A DNA stretch of 64,000 bases from contig NW_020170458.1 in assembly GCF_000524195.1 (NCBI RefSeq), forward strand, positions 170,919 through 234,918, in the 5' to 3' direction. A program made the position numbers and the translations under genes. Positions 1-12,700 of the stretch are shown here, in pieces (within the stretch, counting starts at the first letter, position 1; each line of letters starts with the position of its first letter). The notes beneath the pieces were generated by a model. The model was not told the DNA's origin, made no database searches, and was given only the letters and a program-made list of their open reading frames with translations. This stretch comes from Echinococcus granulosus (lineage: Eukaryota > Platyhelminthes > Cestoda > Cyclophyllidea > Taeniidae).

Positions 1-1315
1 TTCAGCTAACCCACTTCAATCAATGGGAAGGGAATGAGGACTTGGGAGGGTTTTGCCACCTGCGATCAGCCCTGCTGGGGGATTTTGTGCACCCAGTTTC
101 ATAGAGAGGTGTGGAACGCGACGTCACGGGAAATGGGGAGAGCGAGACCTTGTTTTGAGTAAACTAGACCAACTTGATTCTGCCCTACCATTTGAGGGAT
201 GTTTCGATGAGGATGCAATGCTAGTGTGTGGGAAGAAGTTTGCTTCAGGAGGGAGAAATTGCATAATTTATAAGCACTTGAAGGTATTAAGGGAAATTAT
301 TGCCAGTAGGCTTAGCGGATGGTCGGATGAGAGTATTCCTTTGAAGACAACCGCTTATGTATCCATGTTTGGCAAATCAGACAGCTTTCACACTACTCTG
401 AAATATAAGGAACAGTTTTCGATATTTAATTCAGCTTCATTGGTTCTAATAACGAAATTTTGAGCCTATAAACGCTAAACGCGCTTTCAGTAGGCATTTT
501 AATTCCCTTTTGGACTGGTTGATCGAAATCCCTCCTTTTTTCTCTCTGCTCTTTGTCTTTATATAAACATTACTTTAATTAATTAGTCTCCAAGGCAGGT
601 GGTACTTTCAATGATGCACATTTTTTGTTTCCAAACCCCTCATTCATTTTGAATGATATTGAGCAACATGTTCTTTGCTTTTCTGACTGCCTTGGCAACT
701 GTATCGTGTCACTCTGTCAGTCGTGGCCGCAGGCTTTGAGTTTTATTGTCTGCTTAACAATCAGCTTGCTGTCACAGCCAACGGTTTGACTCGTCACCCT
801 GTGATTAGGATTAAACCATTTACGCAGATTGCATCAGCAAAGGAGGCGACTGTCTTTTGTTACGCCTCTAGGTACTTTGTGTATGCGATTTTGCCCGTCC
901 AGAGCAGAAATTTACCTGCTATGGCTAAACGAAATTGCTAACGAGCACCGTAAAAAAATCTGCTGTTATGAATCATTTCGTGGGACAAATGGAGACCGCT
1001 GTGGAGCGCCATCATGGTGGTGCAAGCAAACCTATTTCACTTATCTTATAAGGTTAGAGCCGTTAATCACTCTGTATGAGAAGTGAGTGTAAGAGAAGAA
1101 TGTGCATTTTTTTTGGCAGTATTCACTGGCGTCACTTAAGGCCCTTGGATAATTGAAGTGAATGACGGTGAATGCACACTGTGTGAAACGTCTGTAAAAT
1201 TCCAGTGTTATGTTATTTTGAGATTCCGCTTGAAGATCGTGTAATTTTTCCGGCCCTAGAGTATCATTTTAACTTGTGATTCTTGGTCGTTTATGTCATT
1301 TTTTTACAAAATTAG
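1..1315. other. Left flank, probably intron of the class B GPCR gene
   Basis: No exon can be supported here. The GPCR exon at 1316 begins in phase 2, so earlier exons (extracellular domain to TM5) must lie upstream, inside this stretch or beyond the left edge. I looked for a TM5-like exon in the forward frames and found none convincing. The 136-codon open frame at 53-463 has no recognisable domain and no clear splice context. Confidence 0.4.
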
Positions 1316-2791
1316 GAAATCGTTGAAGGCCTGTCTTACGCTGATTCCACTGTTGGGGATCCCACAGGTCATTTTTATTGTTCCCTATCATCCCTCAGTT
1401 GTACAAATCTTCACCTACGTCAATGCTGTTGTCACATCTACTCAGGTGGGTTAAAACTTCCTGGATTTTTTTGTTTTTAAAACTAAGTCCTTTTGTTATT
1501 GCTTAGCGTTCCACAGTTTTTCATAATTTATTTTGAAGTGTGACTATCTGTGAATTCAGCCATATTCGTAGACGGCGATGAAATTTATTTATGCCTTATC
1601 CAATCCCAAATATCGGTTGGAGCCATTTTTAAACACATTATTGTTTATTGAGTTCGTTAAAACGCACCGAATGACCTGTTAAATGAAACTTGGTGGGGGC
1701 GGTGATTACTTCGAAAAACTTCACAGGAATTAATTTGTCCTCGTATTGGCAAACCTGTTCAATGCAGAAAGTAAGGTGTTAAAACTTAAATATGATTTCC
1801 CGACGAAGACCCATTAACCATGTTATTTAATTGCTTTCATTTAAGGAGTTGTCATATTCTTGAACAAAGTTTTGATCATCAAGTTTGTAGTTATCGAAAT
1901 TAGGAAGCTTCTCCCCCTTTTTACCAAACACCGCTGTTTCTTCTAAATTGTGGAATAATGCATTCAAATATATTTAAGGGCTTGTACTTATTAATTTGGT
2001 AAGCAGTCTTCAGAAAGGAAAGTGATAAAAAGAGAGAGGCTTTTGTTATGCCCTAATTTTTCGAGTCTTTCCTGATGATTGAAAGGCCAAACGCCTTACC
2101 AACGCACAGAATATGTCACAAGCTCTCATCACTGTCCAAAGCCCATGCCAGAGGGTGAAGACGCGACCTGCAGAGGATGGAATGTCCGTCTAGTTAGTTA
2201 GTTGAATAAAATGTCAAATCACTGCAATGCAATAAATTTCACTCTCTCTGTTTGTAGGGTTTCTGGGTTGCTCTCATCTACTGCTTCCTGAATGAGGAGG
2301 TGAGGACATTTGTTGATCTATGTACAGCGAATGCGAGAAATTCATCCATATTCCACCACCACACCTTTTTCGCATTACCTATGATAAGTTGATTTTAAAA
2401 AATGGAGTAAATTTAATGTGTATGAGGCCACCATAGGGCCTCATTTCTGAGCCGAATTATGTAGTTAAATAAGGAATTATCCACCTTTTCGAATCGGATC
2501 GATGTAGCTCTCGATCAATTGGCCTAGACCCTATTTGAGACAAGTGTACAATTTTTTTCTCCACAGAAGACAAGAGGATCAAAAGTGCTTATTTCCTCTT
2601 AGGTTCGATTGCTTCTACGCGGCACTCTGCAGAAGGTACTTCTACGAAAACACCTAAGAAGGCATCGGCAGAGTTGCCAAACATCAGGACGTCCGCGCCA
2701 ACGATCTACACTTGATTTAACCAACAAATTTGTCGTTGTGTCGGGGAGAGGGGCTTCAAGTACTAACTCCGATATAGATGGGAGACCTTGA
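1316..2791 (+). CDS. Class B (secretin-family) G-protein-coupled receptor, 3' part (TM6, TM7, cytoplasmic tail)
   Basis: Three exons in continuous phase: 1316-1445, 2258-2299 and 2603-2791 (TGA). They encode the last 119 full codons of a peptide-hormone receptor of the plasma membrane. The first exon reads KSLKACLTLIPLLGIPQVIF, the TM6 signature of class B receptors (basic K-x2-K-A before T-L-I-P-L-L-G). The second exon is exactly 42 bp and encodes GFWVALIYCFLNEE, the TM7 motif with the family's typical separate small exon. The tail starts VRLLLRGTLQKVLLRKHL and ends after about 63 codons in a Ser/Arg-rich segment. Splice sites: acceptor TTAG at 1315, donor GTGGGT after 1445, acceptor TGTAG before 2258, donor GTGAGG after 2299, acceptor CTTAG before 2603. 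The N-terminal hormone-binding domain and TM1-5 are not in the window, so the ligand (calcitonin/DH31, CRF/DH44 or PDF type) cannot be assigned. Confidence 0.9.
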
Positions 2792-3712
2792 ACATGAACA
2801 AGAAATATATCGAATTTTCTGATTGCCTGATTCATAAGTTTTGTCGTGAGGATAGGGGTTGACAGTATTAAGGAAGGGCAGATGGCAGGGCAGACAGGAT
2901 GGAATATATGATTAGGCGATCAGACCGCGATATGGACTACGACACTAATGCGTCACATATGTGTGACGCTGGAAGCCAGCAGGAGAAATGGGAAGACATA
3001 TCTGTAAATCAGGGCGATCTAAAGAATGCGGCTCAGACTGCTTGACAGCGAGGACGTTCTTCCCGTTACTTAGTTGATTTCATCTCATGTGGCAAAAAAA
3101 CCGGTTGCTAACCTTAAAGAATGTGAATACAGGATCTGACCACCTATGGTTACAGCGGAGAGTTCACTGTAAATTATCTCCTATCAGGCAAAAGGGGGCC
3201 AGTCAGGCGACAATCAGGGTAGCGGAAATAATGGTGATGATACGCCAGAGAGAGAGGTGTGCTGTTTGCGCTGCGATAAAAGTGAAGGTCGCACCGGACG
3301 AAATCAAAAAATTTGGTACACACTTCAACCAACCATGCAGCCAATAACCACGACCAAGCTTCAAAACCTCCTCCTCGCCCAGTGTATCGAAGGATGAAGG
3401 ATAAATGTACTCATTGAAGGATCCATCGGCTTCCTATTGCCTTCTTAGCCACCTTTCTTTTGCATACTTCTTAGTGTCATCAAATCAACTTTAAAATCAC
3501 ATGTTTACCAATACTAGCGATCTTCCTTCTATACCCCCCCCCCCCCTCGGTAACTGGACACTGTCTCTAGTCAACAATGCCAAAGTGTTCAAAGCGAGTG
3601 AGCCCGAGACTTACGTAGCCCTGCGTAGACAAAGGCGGACACATCGGTGTTTCCCTATTGTCTATTAAGAATTCAAATCCCCAGTACGAAACATTCAATT
3701 AACCATCGATAT
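2792..3712. other. Intergenic; contains a hairpin repeat and a 13-nt C run
   Basis: No coding signal recognised between the GPCR stop and the 3' end of the opposite-strand coiled-coil gene. It holds one copy of the GTCACA hairpin family (2950-2969) and a poly-C run at 3534-3546. The two genes are convergent, so 3' untranslated sequence of both is probably included. Confidence 0.5.
2950..2969. repeat. Interspersed hairpin element, copy 1
   Basis: Perfect 8-nt inverted repeat: arm GCGTCACA, loop TATG, arm TGTGACGC. A degenerate GACAC half-site lies about 15 nt upstream (GACACTAAT). The same arms with a different 4-nt loop recur at 40134, 41678, 48260 and 51716. Confidence 0.75.
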
Positions 3713-5047
3713 TTACAGCCTTCTGAGTCGACTTCTTACCGGAGCTACGTATTTGAACAACCTCGGGGTATGATTTGATGCATTACAGGTCCTTGCACCA
3801 CTCAAACGGACGGTTCTCAACTTATCCAACAATTCTCTCCAGCCCTCTACGCCTAGGACCTCCGGCAACGCTTGGAACGATGACTCAGCTGCCGTCTCAC
3901 CTGTGAATTCAAAATTCCTACCTTCACCACCAGCACCACCACTACCACTGCCTTTAACCACAGCTTCTTGCAGTTCGGAAAAGAGTGGACGCGTCTTGAT
4001 CAACTTTCCCACCAATCCGTCATTTTGTTCGTCCATTTCCAACAAGGTTTGTACTGCCTGGTGTGTGGCTAAAAGGCTCTCCACCAACTGGTTTCGACGA
4101 CCACTCAGTTGGTCGTTCAATGTTCGATGAAGGGACCTTGCCTCCTCCAAGCTCTCTCGTCTGCGTCGCAGCTCGGTGAAGACTTCATCGCCCAGCTCTT
4201 GCACCTTAGATTGAATCAATCCCAGAGTGGCGGACGTATCATCAATCTTGATATGACGAGTTAGGAGGAGAGATCGCATGGCAGCCTCTCGACGTCGAGA
4301 AACCTCTTCACTAGGGCTTTCACTCTTGTGACTCTTTCGACGAAAGCATCCAATTTCTTCGTCGCCGGAATTATCCTCCGTGAGGTTGAAGTTGGAACAC
4401 ACCTCCTCGGTCCATAAACCCAACATTAGGAAGCTGAATTCAGCATGACGACGGGATAAATCGCGTTGAATTCGACAGACCCAACTGTGAAACTCGTTAG
4501 AAGCTTGTTGAGATGAGAGAAGCGAGGTGATGGTTACATCACCATGCGCTTTTTCTGCATTATCGCGAATCCAAGCTCGACCTAGAGCCTCTTTGGTAGT
4601 CTGTGGAATGCGGTACTTATTGGTCATGCATCTGGAGGCATTTAGCGTCTGCTGACTGCTCTCAATGCCATCGGTGGCTTCGTGATCCAAATTTACAAGT
4701 TGTTCATAGAGTTTGAGGTTGAATTGTTCACTCTGCTTCAGAGCCAAGGTCAGAGTGTGAACTTCGTCGCGAATAACAATGAGTTCAGTAAGTGCACGAG
4801 AAAGGGCCTCCTCCAGTCCATAGATTGCATAGTGAAGACTTTCAACATCCCCTCCGGTCCGTTCAATATCCTCCAGAGCACTGAAGGCCACTTCAAAACT
4901 GGCCTGGAGGTCAACAATTGACCTGGCCAGATTCCTCTTATCCGCACAAACAAACGGGTAGTAAGATTTGGCCAATTTTTTTGAGGCTTCACTGAACGAA
5001 GTGTTGGAAATAATGTCACTGTCAGTTGAGGTGAATGAGGTTGTCAT
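3713..5047 (-). CDS. Unrecognised single-exon coiled-coil protein, 444 aa
   Basis: One uninterrupted 445-codon frame, ATG at 5047 to TAA at 3713. I do not recognise the family. The predicted protein is soluble and largely alpha-helical, with no signal peptide or membrane span. Heptad-like helices occur at about residues 30-130 and again at about 275-345 (RRRRESLEEARSLHRTLNDQ region). An acidic and Ser-rich break sits at about 220-250, and a Gly-rich linker (GSGSGGAGGEG) at about 365-375. A clean splice acceptor (TTTTTTCACAG) ends 2 nt before the ATG, so the coding exon is probably joined to a 5' leader by cis- or trans-splicing. This layout could suit a centrosomal, augmin-like or trafficking scaffold, but nothing in the sequence proves that. 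The length and the absence of stops make it very likely to be a real gene. Confidence 0.8.
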   Translation of the reverse strand: MTTSFTSTDSDIISNTSFSEASKKLAKSYYPFVCADKRNLARSIVDLQASFEVAFSALEDIERTGGDVESLHYAIYGLEEALSRALTELIVIRDEVHTLTLALKQSEQFNLKLYEQLVNLDHEATDGIESSQQTLNASRCMTNKYRIPQTTKEALGRAWIRDNAEKAHGDVTITSLLSSQQASNEFHSWVCRIQRDLSRRHAEFSFLMLGLWTEEVCSNFNLTEDNSGDEEIGCFRRKSHKSESPSEEVSRRREAAMRSLLLTRHIKIDDTSATLGLIQSKVQELGDEVFTELRRRRESLEEARSLHRTLNDQLSGRRNQLVESLLATHQAVQTLLEMDEQNDGLVGKLIKTRPLFSELQEAVVKGSGSGGAGGEGRNFEFTGETAAESSFQALPEVLGVEGWRELLDKLRTVRLSGARTCNASNHTPRLFKYVAPVRSRLRRL

Positions 5048-5052
5048 GCCTG
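5048..5052 (-). promoter_or_regulatory. Splice acceptor directly upstream of the ATG (possible spliced-leader site)
   Basis: On the minus strand, a T-rich tract followed by CACAG ends 2 nt before the start codon of the 444-aa gene. It is either the acceptor of a 5'-UTR intron or a trans-splicing site. The spliced-leader gene itself is not in the window. Confidence 0.5.
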
Positions 5053-6793
5053 TGAAAAAAGCGTTTTTAGGACACGAGCGCGGGACTTTTGAATCGAGTC
5101 TGACCTTGAGGTGGGAGGATCAATAGTTCTTGCGAGGGGTCAGCTGTTCAACACCCTTTCTAGTTTTATTTTCTTTGAAAGTCTACAGATTGCTTTCCAA
5201 AACCGCTCTATTTTCCCAGTGGTCAACGCTTAGGTCAATGCTGATAACCAAGTTCTTGTAGTTGCAAGAAGGATGGAATGCAATGTTACCAATCCATACA
5301 CCTTAGTGAAAGTGAGGTGAGAAGCCCCCTTGTGCTGGAAGACACGAAAGTGAGGTGGCTTGATTTCCGAAAGGAGGACATGGATAGGACTATTATGGAG
5401 AGTTTTCATCAATTCAGCCATCCACAGCAATGGGACAACGAAGCCGAAGCTTTTTGCTCTACCAATACGGCACAGAAAACCAAGTTGTAGGGAATAACCG
5501 CTAGATCCACGATGATTGGTTTCCAGTTCAAGGTCATTCAAATTTCCACCAATTGCCAATGGGGCGCCACTTTGACATTTTATAGCTAATTTTAGCCCCA
5601 AATTAGTTTTCTCGCCTGTCTTTGTCACCTTTTAACGCACAAAATACATGACTAGATGACTTACAACGTACTAATGTAACACAGCTACGGATTGGTTCGT
5701 TTGTTTTACTAAACGAAGAGAGAGGTGATGATTTGCGACCGCACAATCTCCCAGTGAAATGGACGATCTTCCAGCCACAGAAGAGAACTTTCTAGAACAG
5801 AACCAAAACACCTAATAGCTAGACTTTGAAGTTTTTTTCCTTTGCCTTGCCAAAACCACTAAGCACAGCTGCATGATGCATTCTCTCATTGATTGACAGA
5901 ATTTGTGGGGCGGAAGTGAAGAGCAGTTTGAACCAGGACTTCACTAGAGCCAATTAAGTCAGAAAGAATTGAGAATGTAGAGTTACCTTCTCAAACAGAA
6001 CATTAAAACTGGCACGTAATGGAGTCGTTCTGTTCTGTCTCGAAAGGGTTAAACTCGGCGACTCACTTTGGCAAGGGACTGCGGAGACACCCTTGTTGAT
6101 ACAGAAGTCTGATTAAGTTTACTTGCTTTAGAATGCTCGGTGGACGGCTTTGATACAATTAGCAGCCGACATAATCTCTCACCTTCGCTCTCTAACGCCA
6201 GTGCCTATAAACTTGCTAGCTCCGTTAATGCGAACAACACTGTAGGCAATTATCTGCAATGCCACCGTAGAAACAAATCACGGTTACACGGCATTAATGA
6301 TTGTGGAAGGGAGAAGAGAGCACCGGCTTTCTCAGCTCTACCAATTCATGCTTTTTTTCAGCTCAAATCCACACATTTATTCATTCGGTTTAGGCCTATT
6401 CACTCATCCCTCCCGGATAGTTCTGAAGAAGTTCATAGGAGGTAAGATCATCAGCACATATGCCGACTAAATCATTAATCAGCACTTTAAAAATTAGACA
6501 CAGTGGATGATAGTAGGCAAAAAATTATCATTACCGGTTGGGGAAGGGGGGTAGGTTGCAGTTCAATGAGAGTTTAGTAGCGGCGAAGTTACGAAGACAG
6601 CTGATGCCTGTTGGCGGTACCGTGGTGGCCTTGGCCTCATATCACAAATTGTAAATGCGTTCTTTGATATTGGTGAATAAGGGGGAGGCGGATCAGGAGC
6701 AGTAACAACAACAACAACAACATCCGAGGGCGAGAAAAGAATTGGGACGACTACTTTTAGATTTGTGAGTAGAGAGGAGAAAGAATGAAAACT
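5053..6793. other. Intergenic, with probable 3' UTR of the Ig-like receptor
   Basis: No exon recognised. On the minus strand, AATAAA (plus-strand TTTATT) lies near 6375, about 415 nt past the receptor stop codon, and is a possible polyadenylation signal. A (CAA)n tract is at about 6706-6722. Confidence 0.4.
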
Positions 6794-9700
6794 TTACACA
6801 AAAACTGAGGGGGCGTTGGCATGCATGCCGAGGATGGCCTGAGTGGCCTCCTGCTGCTGTTTCAACACCAACTGACTCGTGTATGCCTTTGGTTGTAGCA
6901 CTCCGATTATCTCCGTGTAATTTCCCTCCCCATCCTCGCTCCCCTGCGTGTGCGATCGTGGCAGTTGCTGCATAGATGCGGAGGGTGGACCTGTAAGAAG
7001 AGTGTCTACTTATCACCATTTCAGTAGAATAAAGTTATCATGTAGGGTAATGGGGGGTCCCCTTTTCCTTCTGAGATGGACAAGGCGGAATGCTGCCCTG
7101 GGGATCAAGTGGAAAAGGCTCAAGGAGCTGATGCAGTGGTTTGAGTGAAGGCGTCATTCTGCTGATGGAACATGAGGGCCCGCAGTCCTGTTATAAACCG
7201 CGTTGCCAGGGGCATGCAAGCCCGGCGACAGATCGACCGTGGAATCCCAGCTAATCAAAAAAGGTCCTTCTGGGTTCACAGACACTCAAGCAAGACTAGA
7301 CCCAAGTCCCGATGAATCTCCGGGAGTCTGGAGTCAATAAAAACTGGTTCAATGAATTCGTATCTTAGATCCGTTTCAAGGCCATTTAAGATCCCAAACT
7401 TGTCAACCTACAATCGATAAAGAAGGACAGCCATATGGACATTGGGAAGATTTGATGAGGACTACCGAGACAACAACTTGCAAGATTTACCCACCCATAG
7501 GCCAATCAATCCACCTTCTGGACGACTAAGAAATTTTATGCCAATCCAAAATATAAGTGGATCAACGATCGTCACCAAAAAATTCCATCAGCAAAATCTG
7601 CTCAGCAGATTCCGAGGAAATGTATCCACCCAGAAGAGTAGCAGACTCACCAGGCAATGGATCCCTCCTCGGCCGACCCGCTGAGCCCCTTCGACCGAGC
7701 GTGGAGGACGCTGCAGCAACTTGGACCCCCCGCTTGCCACCATTAGAGGTCCCGCGATCTTCCGAGGTCGAAGAGAAGGTTAACTCGGCATACTCCACGC
7801 CATCCGTGGTGGTGGTGGATGGATTTTGTAGAGGCGGTGGTGAACGCGAGAGCAGGCCGCGATGAGGTGATTCGGTATGGGCTACGACGGAGGATCGAAT
7901 TTCGGGATACCTTCTGTTGGTCTGTAGAATGGGACGATAGAAAGACGAACATCTCTATTTAACAAATACTTGCCTCCACCTATCTGGCTGTTTGTCTGTC
8001 TGCCCGTCCACTTCAGTTTCTCAGCGAAAGCCTTGGGATGCTCAAACGCTCTCCATTTCCTTCAAATGGACCTTTTCAATGATGCTTCTAGCCTTACATG
8101 CAAAGGTATAATGGCAATGTATTCAGGCCCCCTACAGACATACGACAGGGCAAGAAGAAGTTGTCGCGAGATGTTCAAGACGGTAATTCAAGGTACAAGT
8201 CACTCATGTCATGATGACTAGTAATGCCTTTCAAGTGACAATGAGTCACCGTTAGGAACAGGACATTTGCGCCCAGAAGGCATTAAGGAGTGTAAGTGGA
8301 TATCTTGCTTTTTAAAAAAAAAACACTTTAGGGCTATTAAACGTGGCTTTTGATGCATTAGTGAGTAAACAGGCAGTAAGCATTACTTTAGCTGCTTTAG
8401 ACTCATCACCATCACATATTCATAGTTCGGCCCAATGGGTATAGAGCGAGCAGTGGTGTCGCAACAGACAATGCAGTACAGAGGTGAGTGGAAACGCGTG
8501 ATTAACACTAGGACAGACAGACGAAGAGAAGCGGAGGGCAGTGGCATATTGCAGGCACTTTCCACCCACTGTCACAAGAATACGCAGCAATCCTTTTTCC
8601 TCAAGAAATTTCAAAGTTTTGCCATTTAAATATTTAACAGAAGTTATGTGGGCCAAAACTGGCAACGCGAAAAAAAAAGAAGACTTTCAGTAGCTACGAG
8701 AGGACGTGGCAAAAGAAATTTAACTAATGAATGGACAATGCCACTACTTAGGGACGAAGTTGCAACACATTTTTGCGTGAGCTTAGGGGTGACCGGTGTG
8801 AAAAATCCAACGCTTGAATCAAAAGGGAACGAGAAATTGGAGACAAGGAGGTACAAGATCCAACTGTAGAAAGGTTCGCTCTAAAAGGGTGGGAAAACAG
8901 GAAAGATTGTTTAAATAAACGTGGCACTTTTTCAAACTTAGTTTTAACCAAGTGGAATAGGTATTCAGTGTCTAATAGCTTGGAATGTTGGTCCTCTGGC
9001 ACGTGCCTTACAATAATAAATTAGGAGATACGGGCAATCAGATAATGTGTTTTACCCCCTTGCAGCTGCTTCGATTGCAATTCTTCCGTTTTTGAATAAC
9101 CGTAGGTAGCGCTGTACATTCACCTCTCCGTCAATATGGCCATTTTAAATCTGGCGATCCACTCATAGATTAAAAAGAAAACTATCTCCGAGCCGAGTGT
9201 ATAGCGGAGATGCGTTTGTACTCCCAGCTCTCTCACACGCGTCCATCCACAGTATTCAACGCATGGCAGAAGAGTGATTCTTCCTTTTGGGCACTATTTA
9301 AACATGGATTTAGCGACAAAGTGAAAACTTTTACTAGATAGCCAACTCGCCAGAGAGTGATCACATGATACGCTCTACCTTATCCCACAGTCTTCCCTGT
9401 CTTCAAGACACGAAAAGAAATTGCCCGGGTACTTATTTGCAAGTAAATGGGAAAAAACAGCCCAATTTGCAAAAAGTATAACTATTAATTTAAAGAATAT
9501 CAGGAAAACTGGGGGTTAAACAGATGTCCACTTGATGAAGTCACATGCTAAAACTAGGACCCTCATCATTATGGATTAGAAGATAATTCCTTAATACCCA
9601 TTGGTTGCGCGCAAACCGGCCAATCAAATGCAAAAAACTTCGCAAACTCGTCTTCCGATTGACTGTTCACTGTAACCAATGTTGGTAGGGGGGGGGGGGG

Positions 9701-12700
9701 GGGGGCATTCTATCCATCCCAAGGGAGAACACTTTCGGTGCAAATGGGGCAACATTAAAAGCTAATTGTGCACCACATTAGGCAATTTTGTGGAATTTGA
9801 CAATTTAGCAGATAAAGAAAGGCAGGAGGAAATTAATTCATTCGCGAATTAAGCTAAAGAGAGAGGGACAAAAAATAAAAAAGGGCCCAAAATTGGATGA
9901 GGAGAAAAAAGGCACTTTCCTTTCACGAATTTGCAAATCCAACTTTAACTTTGTAAAAAGGAAAAAGTTAGAAACTGGAGAAGAACTAATGCACTAAACT
10001 ATAGAGAACTAAAAGGAGATGCTTGAGAACCTCCCCAGGGATGTGTTGAAGCCAAAATTGCATAATCGAGTGTACTTTTAGGAGGTGAAGGCTATGCCCG
10101 AAGTGCCGACCAATCAGATGCAAGAAGTACAGAAAAGACCAGAGAAAATATCCCTTTTTACTTATCATTAACAAAACATCATAAAGTAGGTAAGCAAGTG
10201 GCGCTGTCAAAGTAGACTGCTTCGTTTACTTGCCCATGTGGAGGTAAATGCGTTGACGCTTGAATGAATAGGTGGAGGAATGAATGGTTGGATGAAGGCT
10301 AGAAGGATGAGTGTAGATACAGAATGGATCCGAGAGGGGTAGATGGGTGAATCAGGGAGAAGGGAAGGGAAAAGGTACACAGGGTTAACAAAAGCATTGT
10401 TGGGAGAACGGATGATTAGATACATGAGTGGATGGGCAGATAGGGGACGGACGGATTCAGAATGGATGGTTGGATGGATAGACGCCTGATCGAATAGGTG
10501 CATTGGGGAGGAGTTGGAGGTGCTGCTGAATGAGGGTGAAGAGAAGAATGAATAGACAGGTGGCGGGATGAATTAGTCACAGGAAGGAAGATGGAAGGGA
10601 GTCAAGATCGAACCAACCTCCAATGCGAAGAGAAGAGGAGGAAAAATCAGTTTTATTACTGTCACCAAGACACCGTCTAGTTTATCAGTAGGTACTCGGG
10701 AGAATCATTGAAATAGACGTCTAGAACAGTTGGCCCGTTTGCGTGAATGTTTGTATATGGCCGTGTGTGCGTGTGTGTCAGAGGTCATACTGGCCCGTTA
10801 TTGGACTACCTAGCCGTGTGCACTCATATACTACTCATTAGCACTGAGTAATACGCAAAACCTCCTCTTCTTCCGTCGCCTCCTCGACATGAGCATTGAC
10901 TGGCCTCGCATTCGTCCTACCACCTCCCACGGTCAGTTCTCGACTCTGGTGATGATGCATTGCATGTGGGTGTGATTGCTATGGTGATAAAGGGATTTGA
11001 AGTCGATTTGTTGGATAGGTGGAGAGAGAGAAAGACGGATGGGTGGATTCGAGCCGGATGAACGGACAGGAGTGGGATGGGTGGAAAGATGGTTGAGTAA
11101 GCGATTGAATTAATCCACGAATGCAAAGAAGAGTCATTGAATAGACGTGTGCAATAATAGGCAAATAGTTCAGGAGGTCGATGGATGAAAATTTGGAGGG
11201 ATGGAAACACCGCAGGTGTTTCAAGACATGAACCAAATATCCCATTCAAGGTGTCATTAAGTGGGTAGGTAAATAGGCCGCCAAATCGTTGAACGGATGG
11301 ATGGGAATATTTGTGGGCAGACAGAAGGCGTCGTTAAAGAAGCACAACCGATTAACATACCAACATTTTGAGAGCACAGATCACATGCATTCCAGTTGAC
11401 AGGTGTGTGTGTGTTATGAGTGCGGAGATGACAGTATTTCCGATACGCAAAGTGGAGGGGGATCGAATGCAGGCATGCAATGAAGAAGTGGTCGGTTAGA
11501 CGAACAGACACATGCAATCATGCAGAGGAAAGAAACAGACAGGCAGGCAGACCGACAGAGACAGACAGGTAGGATGGGAAGGACCGAAGGCACGAACAGT
11601 GTTGCATTTCGTTTGTCATGCCGAAAGGGAGCCATTGAAAGAGTAGGAGATGGTGATGATGAATTTGGAGGAGGAGGAGGAGGAAAAACCAGAGAAGACA
11701 AAAAAGAGTTAGAAAGGATGAAAAATTGCAAAACATTAAAAGTTAAAGAGAGGAAATTAAGGCAAAAATGACAGGGCTATCTACTGTTTTCGTGTCACTC
11801 TGAACATTATGACTGTGTGGCAGGACAGAAAGGCAGGTACGCTGGGAGTGGAACGGAGGGATGAACGTATATCTTCCGCTCCTTCCCAACCACCGTCCAC
11901 CACCGCCACCATATTTGCCCCAGCTCATATCTGCCTTAAACAAGACTCCAGCCGACTAGACATTTGGAGGTCTTTGCCGTCCCGCTTGAAATTCGCAATC
12001 CACCCACAGCCAAGACTTTCTGGCACAGATGGATTTGTACTCTCCACAAGCACACACTCCTTCCGGCAAAAATGACAGCTCAAGCATGACAAGTCAGCCG
12101 GAGGTAGTCACATGGTATACTGTGATATGTTTACAATTTTGAAAGCCTCCTCCTCTTCCACCTCTCCTCACTACCACCGCCTCAAAAGACTGCATATTGT
12201 CCCACAAAAAAGGTGGTATCAGTTTTCGGTATTCTTCCAGCTAGTCATCCCCTACCCGTCGCATGGACAACTTCCATTTCCAGACTGATCAGAAGGAAAG
12301 GGGATGACAACAAAGAGAGGAGATGGTGCAATTGTTTCCTTTCTTTTGCCAAAGGATCTCCTATAAGAAGAGCCTTGGAGTCGACGACAATAGAGGGGAA
12401 GATGGTGCGACATTTAAGTTACAAATGAGGCAAAAAAAGAGCTGAAATTGGCCAAAGGAAGGGAAAGCAGGGAGGAAGGAAGGAGGGCCGACAGCAAATG
12501 TCGAGCTTTCTGTGGAAAATCCTTTTAATGAGGAAAAAAATTCACATCCAGCACCATTTATCAACTAGCAAGGCGTAGAGCAATTTGAAAAGAGGAATAA
12601 ATTAGCAATTAACTATGCAACTTGCTCTCGTTGATAAATAAATTAATCAACTTCTCCTCAAAAGGTGTAGTGAACATTTTTTTCAGGAAAAAAACGCATC

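Noticed and set aside
53..463. 136-codon frame at the left edge
   Set aside because: No domain, no signal peptide, no splice context, and no similarity to GPCR TM segments expected here.
10207..11249. Several minus-strand frames of about 90-110 codons rich in Ser, Pro, Ile and His
   Set aside because: They are translations of decayed GGAT tetranucleotide repeats.
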